Positions 50,717-59,399 of a stretch of DNA of 64,000 nt are shown one piece after another. Numbering within the stretch: position 1 is the first letter of the stretch; the number at the start of each line of letters is the position of its first letter. The stretch covers positions 21,155 to 85,154 of the forward strand of contig NZ_DFBS01000049.1 in NCBI RefSeq assembly GCF_002366715.1. Reading direction: 5' to 3'. The notes below the pieces were generated by a model. It ran no database searches. It was given only the letters and a program-made list of their open reading frames with translations, and had not been told where the DNA came from. The position numbers and the translations under genes were made by a program. Source of the DNA: Halomonas sp. UBA3074. Its GTDB lineage: Bacteria; Pseudomonadota; Gammaproteobacteria; Pseudomonadales; Halomonadaceae.

Positions 50717-52246
50717 TTAGTTGGCGGAAGTGGGGTGGCCGTAATCGGTCACCAGTACGCGGCGCAAGATCTTGCCGACCGGGGACTTGGGGATCTGGTC
50801 GACGAATTCGTAGCGGCGCGGGCGCTTGAAGCGCGCCAGACCCGAGGATACGCAGTGGGCGTCCAGCTCTTCCTCAGTAATCGGATGACGCAGCTTGATG
50901 AAGGCGACGACCAGCTTGCCCCATTGTTCGTCGGGTAGGCCGACCACGGCGACTTCCTCGACCGCAGGGTGCAGCGATAGGGCGTTCTCGATCTCCGCCG
51001 GGCTGACGTTCTCGCCACCGGTAATGATCAGATCGTCGACACGGCCAGTCACGAACAGGTCGCCGTCCTCGTCGAAGAAGCCAGTATCGCTGGTGAAGTA
51101 CCAACCCTCATGGATCGACTTGGCATCGGCGTCGGGCCGCTTCCAGTAGCCTTCGAAGGCCTCGTCGCTGGACAGGTCGGCGATGATCTGGCCTTCCTCG
51201 TTGTACTTGCAGAGGTCGTCCGGCGACTCGCTGCCCAGCGCCACCACGCGAATGCGTTGGTTCAGCGCGCTGCGGCCAGACGAGCCAGGCTTGGCGCTGG
51301 CCTTCTGGTCGATGGTGAAGGTGTAGATTTCCGAGCTGCCATAGTGGTTGACGAACAGCTCCGGCTTGAACGCGGCCTCGACACGTTGCAGCAGCCCATC
51401 GCTCATGGCCGCTCCGGCGAAACCTAGCTTGGTGACGCTGGCTACCCGCTCGGGGCTGAAGGCCGAATGTTCAATCAGCATGTGGTAGAGCGTCGGCACC
51501 AAGTACAGGTTGGTGATCTTCTCGCGCTCGATGGCGTCCAGCGTGGCTTCCACATCGAACTTTGGCACGCAGACGAAATGCCCGTCTAGCAATGCCATCG
51601 ACAGTAGCGAACGCACGCCCATGGTGTGGTAGAGCGGCATCACGCCGAGGGTGCATTCCTCTTGGCCGTACATGTTCTGCGCTACGTGGGCGACCGCGGC
51701 GGCGCGCTCGGCGCGGTGGCGGCGCGGCACGCCCTTAGGCCGGCTGGTGGTGCCGGAGGTGTAGAGCATCAACGACCAGTCCTCGGGGTCGGCGCGCAGG
51801 ATGATTTCGCTCGGCGTTTCGGCGCACAGTTCTTCGAAGCTGATCGCGCTATCGTTGCCCGGCTGGCCAACACTGACGCACTGCCAGGTGCTCCTGCCGC
51901 AACCGGCAACGGCTTCTTGGGCTGAATCGTCATGGATAACCACACGCGCTTCGGCGTCATTGGTGCACCAAGCGAGTTCGTCGGCGGAGGAGCGCCAGTT
52001 GAGCGGGGTCATTATGATACCGCTGAACTGGCAGGCCCAGTGCAGGGTCGCCATCTGCCAGCGGTTCTGCATCACCGCCACGAGGTGGTCACCTTTTTTC
52101 AGGCCGAGCCTTTCGAGGCCGTGCGCGGCACGCTGGATGTCGCTGAACCAAGCCTCGTAGCTCTTCTTCAGGTCGCCGTCGCTGATCGCTATGGCATTGG
52201 GGCGCCGCTCGACCGCGGCGAGAAAGCTGCGTCCAAGGTCAAACAT
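50717..52246 (-). CDS. hmfD: Acyl-CoA synthetase, probable 2-furoyl-CoA synthetase (HmfD-like)
   Basis: A 509-residue ANL-family ligase. The ATP motif reads LYTSGTTSRPKGVPRRH, with Ser in place of the usual Gly after GTT; YGSSEI, GWYFTSDTGFFDEDGDLFVTGRVDDLIITGGENV and KSPVGKILRR complete the domain. ATG 52246 (GGAGAAC 8 nt upstream) overlaps the 2Fe-2S subunit gene by 8 nt; an upstream start would lie deeper inside that gene. It would activate the ring acid to the CoA thioester hydroxylated by the Mo enzyme. Assignment to furoate is by neighbourhood and by resemblance of the MFDLGRSFLAAVER start to HmfD as I recall it. Confidence 0.75.
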   Translation of the reverse strand: MFDLGRSFLAAVERRPNAIAISDGDLKKSYEAWFSDIQRAAHGLERLGLKKGDHLVAVMQNRWQMATLHWACQFSGIIMTPLNWRSSADELAWCTNDAEARVVIHDDSAQEAVAGCGRSTWQCVSVGQPGNDSAISFEELCAETPSEIILRADPEDWSLMLYTSGTTSRPKGVPRRHRAERAAAVAHVAQNMYGQEECTLGVMPLYHTMGVRSLLSMALLDGHFVCVPKFDVEATLDAIEREKITNLYLVPTLYHMLIEHSAFSPERVASVTKLGFAGAAMSDGLLQRVEAAFKPELFVNHYGSSEIYTFTIDQKASAKPGSSGRSALNQRIRVVALGSESPDDLCKYNEEGQIIADLSSDEAFEGYWKRPDADAKSIHEGWYFTSDTGFFDEDGDLFVTGRVDDLIITGGENVSPAEIENALSLHPAVEEVAVVGLPDEQWGKLVVAFIKLRHPITEEELDAHCVSSGLARFKRPRRYEFVDQIPKSPVGKILRRVLVTDYGHPTSAN

Positions 52247-52754
52247 CGTTGTTGTTCTCCACAAGTGTTTCTTGTCGTTGCTGCGCCACTTCTAGCACCG
52301 CCCGGACCATGCCGGTGTAGCCGGTGCAGCGGCACAGATGCCCGGAGAGCATGTCGCGAACTTGGTTTTCGTCCGGGCTCGGGACGCGCTCGAGGAATTC
52401 CACGCAGGACATTAGGATGCCCGCGGTGCAGAAGCCGCACTGCAGGGCGTGATGGCGGCTGAAGGCCTGCTGCAGGTCGTTCATGATGTTGTCGCGTGAC
52501 AGCGACTCCACCGTGTCGATCCGGCGCTCGTGGGCCTGCACGGCGAGCATTAGGCAGGAGCGTGAGGCAACGCCATCGACCAGCACGGTGCAGGCGCCGC
52601 AGACGCCGTGTTCGCAACCGACATGCACGCCGGTGGTGCCCAATTCGTGTCGCAGGAAATCACACAGCTGCATGCGTGGCTCGGCGAGCCCTTCGCGTTG
52701 ACGGCCGTTGAGTTCTATCTGTATGGGGAAGCGCTGATCAGCTCGCACGTGCAT
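52239..52754 (-). CDS. hmfC: Molybdenum hydroxylase small [2Fe-2S] subunit, probable furoyl-CoA dehydrogenase HmfC
   Basis: A 171-residue xanthine-oxidase-family iron-sulfur subunit. The plant-ferredoxin-like cluster ligands are in GCEHGVCGACTVLVDG with a later Cys in SCLML; the second cluster ligands are QCGFCTAGI and HLCRCTGYTG. It transfers electrons from the Mo site to FAD. GAGGA precedes ATG 52754. It overlaps the FAD subunit by 17 nt and the ligase by 8 nt, so the operon is tightly coupled. Confidence 0.85.
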   Translation of the reverse strand: MHVRADQRFPIQIELNGRQREGLAEPRMQLCDFLRHELGTTGVHVGCEHGVCGACTVLVDGVASRSCLMLAVQAHERRIDTVESLSRDNIMNDLQQAFSRHHALQCGFCTAGILMSCVEFLERVPSPDENQVRDMLSGHLCRCTGYTGMVRAVLEVAQQRQETLVENNNDV

Positions 52755-53565
52755 GGTCGTTGTCCTCGATCAGTTGTTGGCCCAGTTCCCGTACCAACTG
52801 GCGGCGGTAGGGTGCGCTGGCGTGCACGTCGTCTTGGGCGCCAAGCGACCAGGCCAGGGTATTGAGTGAATCCTTCAGTTCTGCCCCCAAGGGCAGGCGG
52901 CGCAACGTTGGCCGGTCGGCGACGCCGCCGACACCCAGGTCCACCTCGCCTTGGCGGATACAGGCGGCGAGCGCCACCAGGGCGAAGTCACCGTGGCGCA
53001 TGGCGACCTCGTAGAAGCGGTAGATCACGTCGGCCTCACGCAGTGGAAATTGGACTTCCACGACCATTTCGTCCGGCCGCTTCTCAGTGGTTAGCACGCC
53101 TTGGAAGAACTCGGCGGCGGGAACCTCGCGGCGCTTGCCCTTGAGCGATTCGAGCACTACAGTGCCGCCCAAAGTGACCAGACACAGCGGAATTTCGGCG
53201 CTCGGGTCGGCATGCGCGACCGAGCCGCACACGGTGCCGCGATTGCGCGTCTGGAAGTGGCCGATCCAAGGCATCGCCTGGGCCAGCAGGGGGACTTCAT
53301 CGACTAAGCTTGTACGGTCGAGCAGTTCGACCTGACGCACCGCCGCACCGACCTTAAGGCAGTTGTTTTCCACCTTCAGATAATGCAGATCGCTGGCCTG
53401 ATTGATGTCGATCAGCACCTTCGGCTGGGCTAGGCGCATGTTCAGAACGGCCATCAGTGACTGGCCGCCGGCAATGATCCGGGCCTGCTCACCGTGCTCT
53501 GTAAGCTGCTGCAGGGCCTCGCGCTTGTTGGCCGCGCGGACGTAGTCGAATACGGCGGGTTTCAT
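52738..53565 (-). CDS. hmfB: Molybdenum hydroxylase FAD-binding subunit, probable furoyl-CoA dehydrogenase HmfB
   Basis: A 275-residue CoxM-type FAD subunit. The FAD motifs ARIIAGGQSLMAVLNMRL and RNRGTVCGSVAHADPSAE are clear, and a CO-dehydrogenase flavoprotein C-terminal domain ends the protein. ATG 53565 with GGAGG upstream overlaps the large-subunit stop by 4 nt (ATGA); the frame is open further upstream but inside the large-subunit gene. Confidence 0.87.
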   Translation of the reverse strand: MKPAVFDYVRAANKREALQQLTEHGEQARIIAGGQSLMAVLNMRLAQPKVLIDINQASDLHYLKVENNCLKVGAAVRQVELLDRTSLVDEVPLLAQAMPWIGHFQTRNRGTVCGSVAHADPSAEIPLCLVTLGGTVVLESLKGKRREVPAAEFFQGVLTTEKRPDEMVVEVQFPLREADVIYRFYEVAMRHGDFALVALAACIRQGEVDLGVGGVADRPTLRRLPLGAELKDSLNTLAWSLGAQDDVHASAPYRRQLVRELGQQLIEDNDHARAS

Positions 53566-56537
53566 TTCGTACCTCCCATGCCGAGCAGGGCGCGCAGGCG
53601 CTGCCACAGGCTGGTGTCGATAGGCTTGCCGGAAAGCCGCTGGGCCAGACGGGTGAATATTTGGCCAATGATTACGCGCGAGGCGCTCTGCAACATGCGC
53701 CCGCCGACGGCGGCGACCTTACCGGTCACTGCGGCCTGATAGGCGTACTCCAACCGTGTATTCCCGTTCTCCAGCGCCACCAGATTGATATTTGCGCTAC
53801 CGGTAGCCGAGCCCATAGGGCTGTTGCCGGAGCCGGACAGACGTAGCGAGTGCGGTGGATCGAGGTCGGTCAGGGCGACCCGTGCGGCGAAGCGCGCGCG
53901 GATCATGCCCACGCCGACGGTGACGTCGGCCCGGTAATGGTTTTCGCTTTCCAGTTCCAAGGCGTGGCAACCCGGGATGATGGCCTTCAGCGTTTCGGGG
54001 TCGAGGATGGCGTCGAATACCTGCTGCGGCGGCGCGGGAATCTCAACCAAGTCGTTAGCCTGCAGGGCCGAACCGCCGGCTACCTTCGGTGCATCCATGA
54101 CAAGACCTTCTGGCGCCGCCGGCTCGTCGATGCCGATCATTGAGCGAACCCGCGACGGCGTCAGAGGAAGCTTGATGTCAGAGCGGCCTAGCGCATCGGC
54201 TACGGCATTGGCGATGCACACCGGAGTGCTCATGTTGTTGCCTTCACCGACACCCTTAGCCCCCAGCGGGGTGAAGGGCGAGGGAGTTTCCATGTGCAGG
54301 ATCACCGGGTCGACTACCTCCGGTGCGGTCGGGATCAGGTAGTCGGCCAGGGTGCCAGAAAGGAAGCTGCCGTCCTCGCCGTAGGCAAACTCTTCCATTA
54401 GCGCCACGCCCAGCGCCTGGGAATAGGCACCGAGGATTTGTCCCTCGACCAGCATTGGATTGAGAATGCGCCCGGCGTCATGGGTAGTGACGTACTTGTC
54501 GATGCGTACCTGACCGGTGACACGATCGATCTCTACTCCGCAGAAATCGAGGATGAAGCCGTAACACAGAGAGCTGTTAATGCAGTCCTGGTCGTTCGGC
54601 GCCTCGAGTTGGGGAGGCGTCCAGAAGGCAGTTTCCCGCAGACCGCCCGTTTCGCCTTCCGGCAGCAGGCCCGGAGACCAGTGGGTGGTACCAGCCACAC
54701 GATGAAAGGGCTGGCTAGGGCCGTTCTCTACGAAGATCTTGCCGTCGGCGAAGCGGACGTCAGTGGAGGATACCTGCCACATGTCCGCGGCGATGGCGGC
54801 CATGCGTTCACGGATCTTCAAGGTGGCGTTATACACCGACCCGGCGACGGCGCCCGAGAAGCGGCTCGAGTAGTTGCCGGAGGCTATCGACCAGGCGTCC
54901 TTGCCGGTGTCCAACTCGACATTCACGCTGATGCTTTCCAGCTTCACACCTAGTAACTCGCTAATGATCTGCGCCACCACTGTTTGATGGCCCTGACCTT
55001 GCGGTGTCGAGGACACGTGAGCGGTCACGCTGCCGAGCGGGTCGACACTGACTGTGGCAGTGCTCACTGCTCCATTCTTCGGTCCAGCCTTCTGACGCTC
55101 TTCGGGCGTCATGGCGACGGTGATGTAGCCCATGTTGGAGATTGAGGGTTCCACCACAGCGGCATAGCCGATGCCATACAAACGTCCCTCGGCACGGGCC
55201 TGGTCACGGCGCTGTAGGAGCTCGTCGAGATTGCCTTTACGGCGCGCCAGTTCCACAGCAGCAGGATAGTCGCCGGAATCGAGCAGTGCGCCCGCTGCTG
55301 CGCGGTAGGGGAACACGCCAGCGGGAACCAGGTTGCGCTGGATGACCTCGAGCGGGTCGAGGCCGAGTTCTGCCGCGACGTGTTGCATCAGCCGCTCAAG
55401 GGCGAAATAGACCTGACCGCCCCCGAATCCGCGGTTCAGTCCGGTAGGCATTTTGTTGGTGAGCACCACCCGGTTGCGCACCGCCAGGTTTCGGATGGTG
55501 TAAGCGCCACTGAGATTACCGTGCATGCGGTAGAAGGTGGCTGGTTCAGGGGCCCGTAGGTAAGCGCCACAATCATCAATCTGGTCGTAGCGCAGGGCTG
55601 TGACGCGGCCATTGGCTTCCACTGCGGCCTCAATTTCGCAGACGCGGTTGGTGGCGCTGGAAGAGGCCTGTAGATGCTCGAGGCGATCCTCCACCCACTT
55701 CACCGGAGCACCGACCTTGCGCGAGGCCAAGCCCATCAGCACCACATAGGGGAACACCCCCTGCTTGATGCCGAAGCTGCCACCGGAATCCGGCGGGGTA
55801 CGCAGGCGCAGGCGGTTGGCCGGCACGTTGAGTGCCCGGCACATTACCGAGTGCAGCGCATAGGGGCCCTGGAAATTGGCCATCACATCATAGGTTTCCG
55901 AGGCTGGCAGGTACTGCGCCAGTACCACGTAGCATTCAATCGGCGTGCAGGAGTTTCGCGGGTACTGAACCTTCAGTGTGATGCGGTGTGGCGCTTCGGC
56001 GAAAGCCCGCTCCGGGTCGCCGTAGCGGAAGTTGCGTTCGTTTACCACGTTGCTGCCTACGGCTTCGTGCAGAATCGGCGCATCATTTAGGGTGGCCGCT
56101 TCGGGGTCGATGATCGGTGTCAGCGGCTCGTATTCGACCTGAACGGCATCCAGAGCATCCTCGGCTAGGTAGCGGTCGTCGGCAATCACTACGCAGACCG
56201 GTTCGCCAACGTAGCGCACCTTGTCGACAGCCAGAGGCCAATGCTCCATAGGTGCTCTGACGCCCACCGGAAACGGGTTAGACCAGCGCTTGACGTCATC
56301 GCCAGTGAGCACACCATGTACGCCTTTCATAGTCAGAGCGCGTGAGGCATCCACCGAACGGATACGGGCGTGGGCATGGGGAGAACGGACAACAGCGGCT
56401 TGCAGGGTCCCTGGTGGTGTCGCCATGTCGTCAGCGTAGCGACCTTGGCCTTGAAGCAGAGCGGCATCCTCGACTCGAGCCTGACGACTTCCGATATGAC
56501 CGACGGTGGCTTCGGCAATACTTTTTTGCATATACAT
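53562..56537 (-). CDS. hmfA: Molybdenum hydroxylase large subunit fused to a CoxG-like domain, probable furoyl-CoA dehydrogenase HmfA
   Basis: A 991-residue fusion. Residues 15-800 are a CoxL/XdhB-type molybdopterin-binding subunit: RVEDAALLQGQGRYADD start, PPDSGGSFGIKQG (248-260) near the Mo site, GLNRGFGGGQ, STPQGQGHQTV and the catalytic Glu765 in GAKGVGEGNNM. Residues about 826-970 form a CoxG/SRPBCC domain (LVEIPAPPQQVFDAILDPETLKAIIPGC), normally a separate protein that anchors or matures CO-dehydrogenase-like enzymes. With HmfB and HmfC it would hydroxylate 2-furoyl-CoA at C5. ATG 56537 and 56531 are both possible starts. The substrate is inferred from operon content, not from residues. 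Confidence 0.78.
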   Translation of the reverse strand: MYMQKSIAEATVGHIGSRQARVEDAALLQGQGRYADDMATPPGTLQAAVVRSPHAHARIRSVDASRALTMKGVHGVLTGDDVKRWSNPFPVGVRAPMEHWPLAVDKVRYVGEPVCVVIADDRYLAEDALDAVQVEYEPLTPIIDPEAATLNDAPILHEAVGSNVVNERNFRYGDPERAFAEAPHRITLKVQYPRNSCTPIECYVVLAQYLPASETYDVMANFQGPYALHSVMCRALNVPANRLRLRTPPDSGGSFGIKQGVFPYVVLMGLASRKVGAPVKWVEDRLEHLQASSSATNRVCEIEAAVEANGRVTALRYDQIDDCGAYLRAPEPATFYRMHGNLSGAYTIRNLAVRNRVVLTNKMPTGLNRGFGGGQVYFALERLMQHVAAELGLDPLEVIQRNLVPAGVFPYRAAAGALLDSGDYPAAVELARRKGNLDELLQRRDQARAEGRLYGIGYAAVVEPSISNMGYITVAMTPEERQKAGPKNGAVSTATVSVDPLGSVTAHVSSTPQGQGHQTVVAQIISELLGVKLESISVNVELDTGKDAWSIASGNYSSRFSGAVAGSVYNATLKIRERMAAIAADMWQVSSTDVRFADGKIFVENGPSQPFHRVAGTTHWSPGLLPEGETGGLRETAFWTPPQLEAPNDQDCINSSLCYGFILDFCGVEIDRVTGQVRIDKYVTTHDAGRILNPMLVEGQILGAYSQALGVALMEEFAYGEDGSFLSGTLADYLIPTAPEVVDPVILHMETPSPFTPLGAKGVGEGNNMSTPVCIANAVADALGRSDIKLPLTPSRVRSMIGIDEPAAPEGLVMDAPKVAGGSALQANDLVEIPAPPQQVFDAILDPETLKAIIPGCHALELESENHYRADVTVGVGMIRARFAARVALTDLDPPHSLRLSGSGNSPMGSATGSANINLVALENGNTRLEYAYQAAVTGKVAAVGGRMLQSASRVIIGQIFTRLAQRLSGKPIDTSLWQRLRALLGMGGTK

Positions 56538-56962
56538 GGCGAGCTCTTGTTTTTATGCACGAACATTCAAAGCTAATTCTCGCCAATTACCCGGCGCGAC
56601 GCTTTGCCCGGAAATATGCATTCATGCCTTAGAGTCTGGTTATTTGCCCTGGAGTCTTATAGTACGGTGAGTGTAGTGGCCTTCCTCAGCAATAGTCAGT
56701 CTCAATACTGAGTCTAGGAGCTATTCAACTAATACGCTAATGCAAGGCATTTTCCCTAATTCATTATGGCCGCATCAAAGAAGCGACTCATACGTGTCGG
56801 CGCATCTGGCAAGCGTCCCAGATGCTGGCTATGGCCAGCGGGAGCTGGCGACAGATGAGCTGCTGAGTGTTTATGAAGCGGCTGGCGGTATTTCCATCGC
56901 CTAACTGACGAGGCCCGCCCGAGAGGTGCGCTATGAACCCAAGACGAAAAGAGAAACGCACT
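56538..56962. other. Promoter-side spacer of the furoate-type cluster
   Basis: Contains the direct-repeat pair and, on the plus strand at about 56760-56930, broken open stretches (for example ...ATDELLSVYEAAGGISIA then TAA) that lead into the holin remnant and may be further phage debris. No intact gene is seen. Confidence 0.5.
56625..56657 (-). promoter_or_regulatory. Direct repeats upstream of hmfA, candidate AraC-type operator
   Basis: On the minus strand AGACTCCAGGGCA and AGACTCTAAGGCA (11 of 13 identical) start 20 nt apart, about two helical turns, 88-120 nt before the hmfA start. Paired direct repeats with this phasing are typical AraC-family sites, and an AraC-type gene ends the operon. 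Confidence 0.5.
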
Positions 56963-57183
56963 ATGAATGGCAGAGACCCCAACTTCTGGCATGGGCTGCT
57001 GGATTTTTTTGCCCATCACTTTGGTGGCCATGCTTACGTTCACGATGGGCTTTATTCGTGGTGTTCACCGAGGGCGGTAGCCTGAAGAAGTCACTACTTG
57101 GCGCGGTGATGTGCATGATTTTGGCAACGCCGCCGGGGATTCGAGGTGTAGTTCCCCATTTCGAGCATGACGGTCGCAGCTAA
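56963..57183 (+). pseudogene. Decayed phage holin, two frameshifts
   Basis: Read across three frames, the DNA gives MNGRDPNFWHGLLDFFAHHF, then VAMLTFTMGFIRGVHRG (from 57024), then EGGSLKKSLLGAVMCMILA (from about 57070), ending at TAA 57181-57183. In this order it matches the layout of lambda-type/gp13-like holins: a DPNxW start, membrane helix, FxRGxxxGGSLKKxLLxAxxC and a second helix. Two single-base shifts interrupt it. No lysin or other intact phage gene is adjacent, so it is a prophage scar. The family call is from pattern recognition. Confidence 0.6.
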
Positions 57184-57385
57184 CAGGCCGAAATACAGTA
57201 AAGAATGGCCGGTTTTGTTCCAGCGTCCACCGTCTCGGCAGCTTCCGCCCTGGCCAGAAAGGGTGGTCGAATAGCGTACTTAGGTGATTCGATATAACTT
57301 GACTCGGGTACCCTTAGTGTTGGTAAGTGCTAAGGGCATTTATGTGGCTTTGCGAGATGATTGCCTCCCCGCATCCAAAATATTA

Positions 57386-57802
57386 TTAGCCGAACTCCCC
57401 GAACTCAATCTTGCCTAGTACATCCCTCACCATTTCGCGGCCAGCAAAGGTATCGAAAATATCGATGGGCTGAGACCCATTCAGCGCTCGAACCTCGCTG
57501 TGCAGCCACTCCTGGGCGCTATCACGATCACCTAAGACCTTTCCGGCTTCGACATATAGCTTCAGTGTATCCAGCACTTCCTCGCTCTGAGCACGGCCCA
57601 GGGCCTTACGCTTGTACAAGCGATGCAGGTTTCCTTTTTTGACAGGACTCGACCATAGAGAGGGTAATGCAAACATGGTTACGGATATTAATAGAGGCTT
57701 ACTGAAAAGGTCATTTGGCACTTCCAGCCTTCCGGTTAGGCTCCGTGTGAATAATCCGCCGGGTCTGAATAGGCGCTCGTACAGTTGCGAGGTGAAGTCC
57801 AT
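57386..57802 (-). CDS. Xre/MbcA/ParS-type (DUF2384) antitoxin-like protein, apparently orphan
   Basis: A protein of about 138 residues whose C-terminal half matches the MbcA/ParS/Xre antitoxin toxin-binding domain: QSEEVLDTLKLYVEAGKVLGDRDSAQEWLHSEVRALNGSQPIDIFDTFAGREMVRDVLGKIEFGEFG is the diagnostic region (about residues 72-138). Partner RES-domain toxins normally follow on the same strand, but the 200 bp downstream show no RES-like start. ATG 57802 is chosen; a GTG at 57862 extends the frame. The N-terminal part is less typical. Confidence 0.65.
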   Translation of the reverse strand: MDFTSQLYERLFRPGGLFTRSLTGRLEVPNDLFSKPLLISVTMFALPSLWSSPVKKGNLHRLYKRKALGRAQSEEVLDTLKLYVEAGKVLGDRDSAQEWLHSEVRALNGSQPIDIFDTFAGREMVRDVLGKIEFGEFG

Positions 57803-58221
57803 GTTGACCGCATGGGAAGGACTTGGTTCGACGACGCTTTGGCGATACCAGTCCGGCGGCACCGCTCCCGTGAGGAATCGCTATACCTTTGGGTGCTCCT
57901 CACTAATAAGAAGGTTTCGATAGCGAAAGCGCCTGAATATTGTTCCTTCGGCTCTACATCCTCGCAAGCATGCCGCTTAATAAGAGGGCTGCTCGACTTC
58001 ACTAATAAGCCGAACTGGCTTAAGTTAATGGGGCTTGAACATGAATGGGCTGATAGCCGGCTGGGGAGTGGCAAAGAAAGTGCCGACGCGGAACTGCCGG
58101 CTAGGGAGGAGCTGTTGTTCAACGGCAGGAAAGACGTAGATTCTTTCTAATAGTATAGCAACGCTTGTATCTGCGGTTTTTTATTAATCGTGTGATTGGT
58201 TATTATAACAGGGTATGAATT

Positions 58222-58644
58222 ATGATTTGGCAAAAACAGATAACTCTTGATGAGCTTGGCTTGAGTGCAAACGAGACCCTAATAAGTCATCTCGGAATTG
58301 AGTTCACTAAAATTGGGGATGATTCTCTTAGTGGAAGGATGCCAGTAGATGCAAGAACCATTCAGCCTGCCGGCATACTGCATGGTGGTGCATCGGTAGT
58401 ACTTGCTGAAACCCTAGGTAGTATAGCTGCTAACTTCTGTCTGAAAGACTGCAGCAAGATCGCCGTTGGCCAGGAGATTAATGCGAACCATGTGAGGCCA
58501 ATGCAGTCTGGCTGGGGCTATGGAACAGCGAGGCCGCTACATATCGGCGGATCTACTCAGATATGGGAAATACATATCAAAAATAACGATGAAAGGTTGG
58601 TTTGCGTTTCTAGGTTGACCATGGCCGTTATCAATAAATGGTAA
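58222..58644 (+). CDS. Hotdog-fold acyl-CoA thioesterase (YdiI/EntH-like)
   Basis: A 140-residue thioesterase very similar in layout to E. coli EntH (YbdB) and YdiI/MenI: MIWQKQITLDELG start, GDDSLSGRMPVDARTIQP, the active-site helix GILHGGASVVLAETLGS with His54 and Glu63, INANHVRP, and SRLTMAV at the end. It would hydrolyse an aromatic or short acyl-CoA ester. Base composition is distinctly more AT-rich than the neighbours, pointing to a separate origin. It stands alone among decayed genes. Confidence 0.9.
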   Translation: MIWQKQITLDELGLSANETLISHLGIEFTKIGDDSLSGRMPVDARTIQPAGILHGGASVVLAETLGSIAANFCLKDCSKIAVGQEINANHVRPMQSGWGYGTARPLHIGGSTQIWEIHIKNNDERLVCVSRLTMAVINKW

Positions 58645-59399
58645 ACGCATGTTCCGTTGGCCATCCTACTGTCGAGGGTCAACATGCATGACAGTTTGCT
58701 TTTGATGGCTCTGCTCGATGCTCGATAGTGTTCAGCAGTTTCATGGGGCCGACCAGAGCGTTCTCGCTGCCGCCGGTCATATCAGGCTCGCGGCATCCAG
58801 CCTCGCATCGCTCGCCGGGGCATAGAGGGTGATCAGCGACTCGGACGCCATCGCTGGCTTGTCGAGAGAACCTTTGTCTGGCTAGGTTGAGTGAGACGAT
58901 GGCGATACTCTATCAGCGTCGTGTCGATATTCATTATGCCTTACGCTGCTGGGATGCTCGCTGTTCTGTCTGAACAAGCTTCGAGGCAGGTTTTGAAAAG
59001 CATTGTTAACCCGACTCAGTAAGAATCAGGCATCGATGCAAGCGAAGACGATATGCTTAGCTTTCATCTGGAAATGTCATATTTTTCAGCGGTTCGCACC
59101 CTAGGTGTGAAACAGTTTCCAAAACTATCTTAGCAACCCTCGACAGCCTTCTTCGATTCGCACGCCTGCCAGACGGCAGTGCTCGCCGAGCGCAGTGAAG
59201 GTCAATTGCCTTCTATTAATGTGTTGAACCACCCTGTCGCGGCGCGTTGTGTCTGGGGGCTATTGCACGGATCAGACTCTCGGGAAAATCTCAGTACAAT
59301 TCGGGAAGTTCTCATTTTGTGAGGCAAGGCTTCCCCACGTGTGCTCCTTAGACTCCCTTACAGGTGGTCGGCCTTCATGACGCCACCAAGGAGGAGAGC
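58645..59399. other. Gene-poor stretch with transposase debris
   Basis: About 750 bp without an intact gene. It contains the IS5-type remnant listed separately. The rest, including 58981-59340, shows only short broken frames. Confidence 0.6.
58846..58965 (+). mobile_element. IS5-family transposase C-terminal remnant
   Basis: One frame reads RHRWLVERTFVWLG and then stops; the next frame continues RLSETMAILYQRRVDIHYALRCW. Together they match the C-terminal region of IS5-family transposases (WVVERTFAWL...RRL...RRADIHxALxxLxCxLICW), including the catalytic-region glutamate of VERT. The element is frameshifted and lacks its N-terminal part; no inverted repeats were located. Confidence 0.6.

Noticed and set aside
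49882..52246. Carnitine caiC/caiD pair
   Set aside because: Individual resemblance exists, but tight overlap with the Mo hydroxylase genes and absence of caiA/caiB/caiT argue against it.
48507..56537. Benzoate degradation cluster
   Set aside because: A BenE-type carrier is present, but no ring dioxygenase or cis-diol dehydrogenase; a three-subunit Mo hydroxylase with ligase fits furoate-type chemistry better.
57785..58150. 121-residue plus-strand frame between the antitoxin-like gene and the thioesterase
   Set aside because: It overlaps the start of the better-supported minus-strand gene and shows no known motif.
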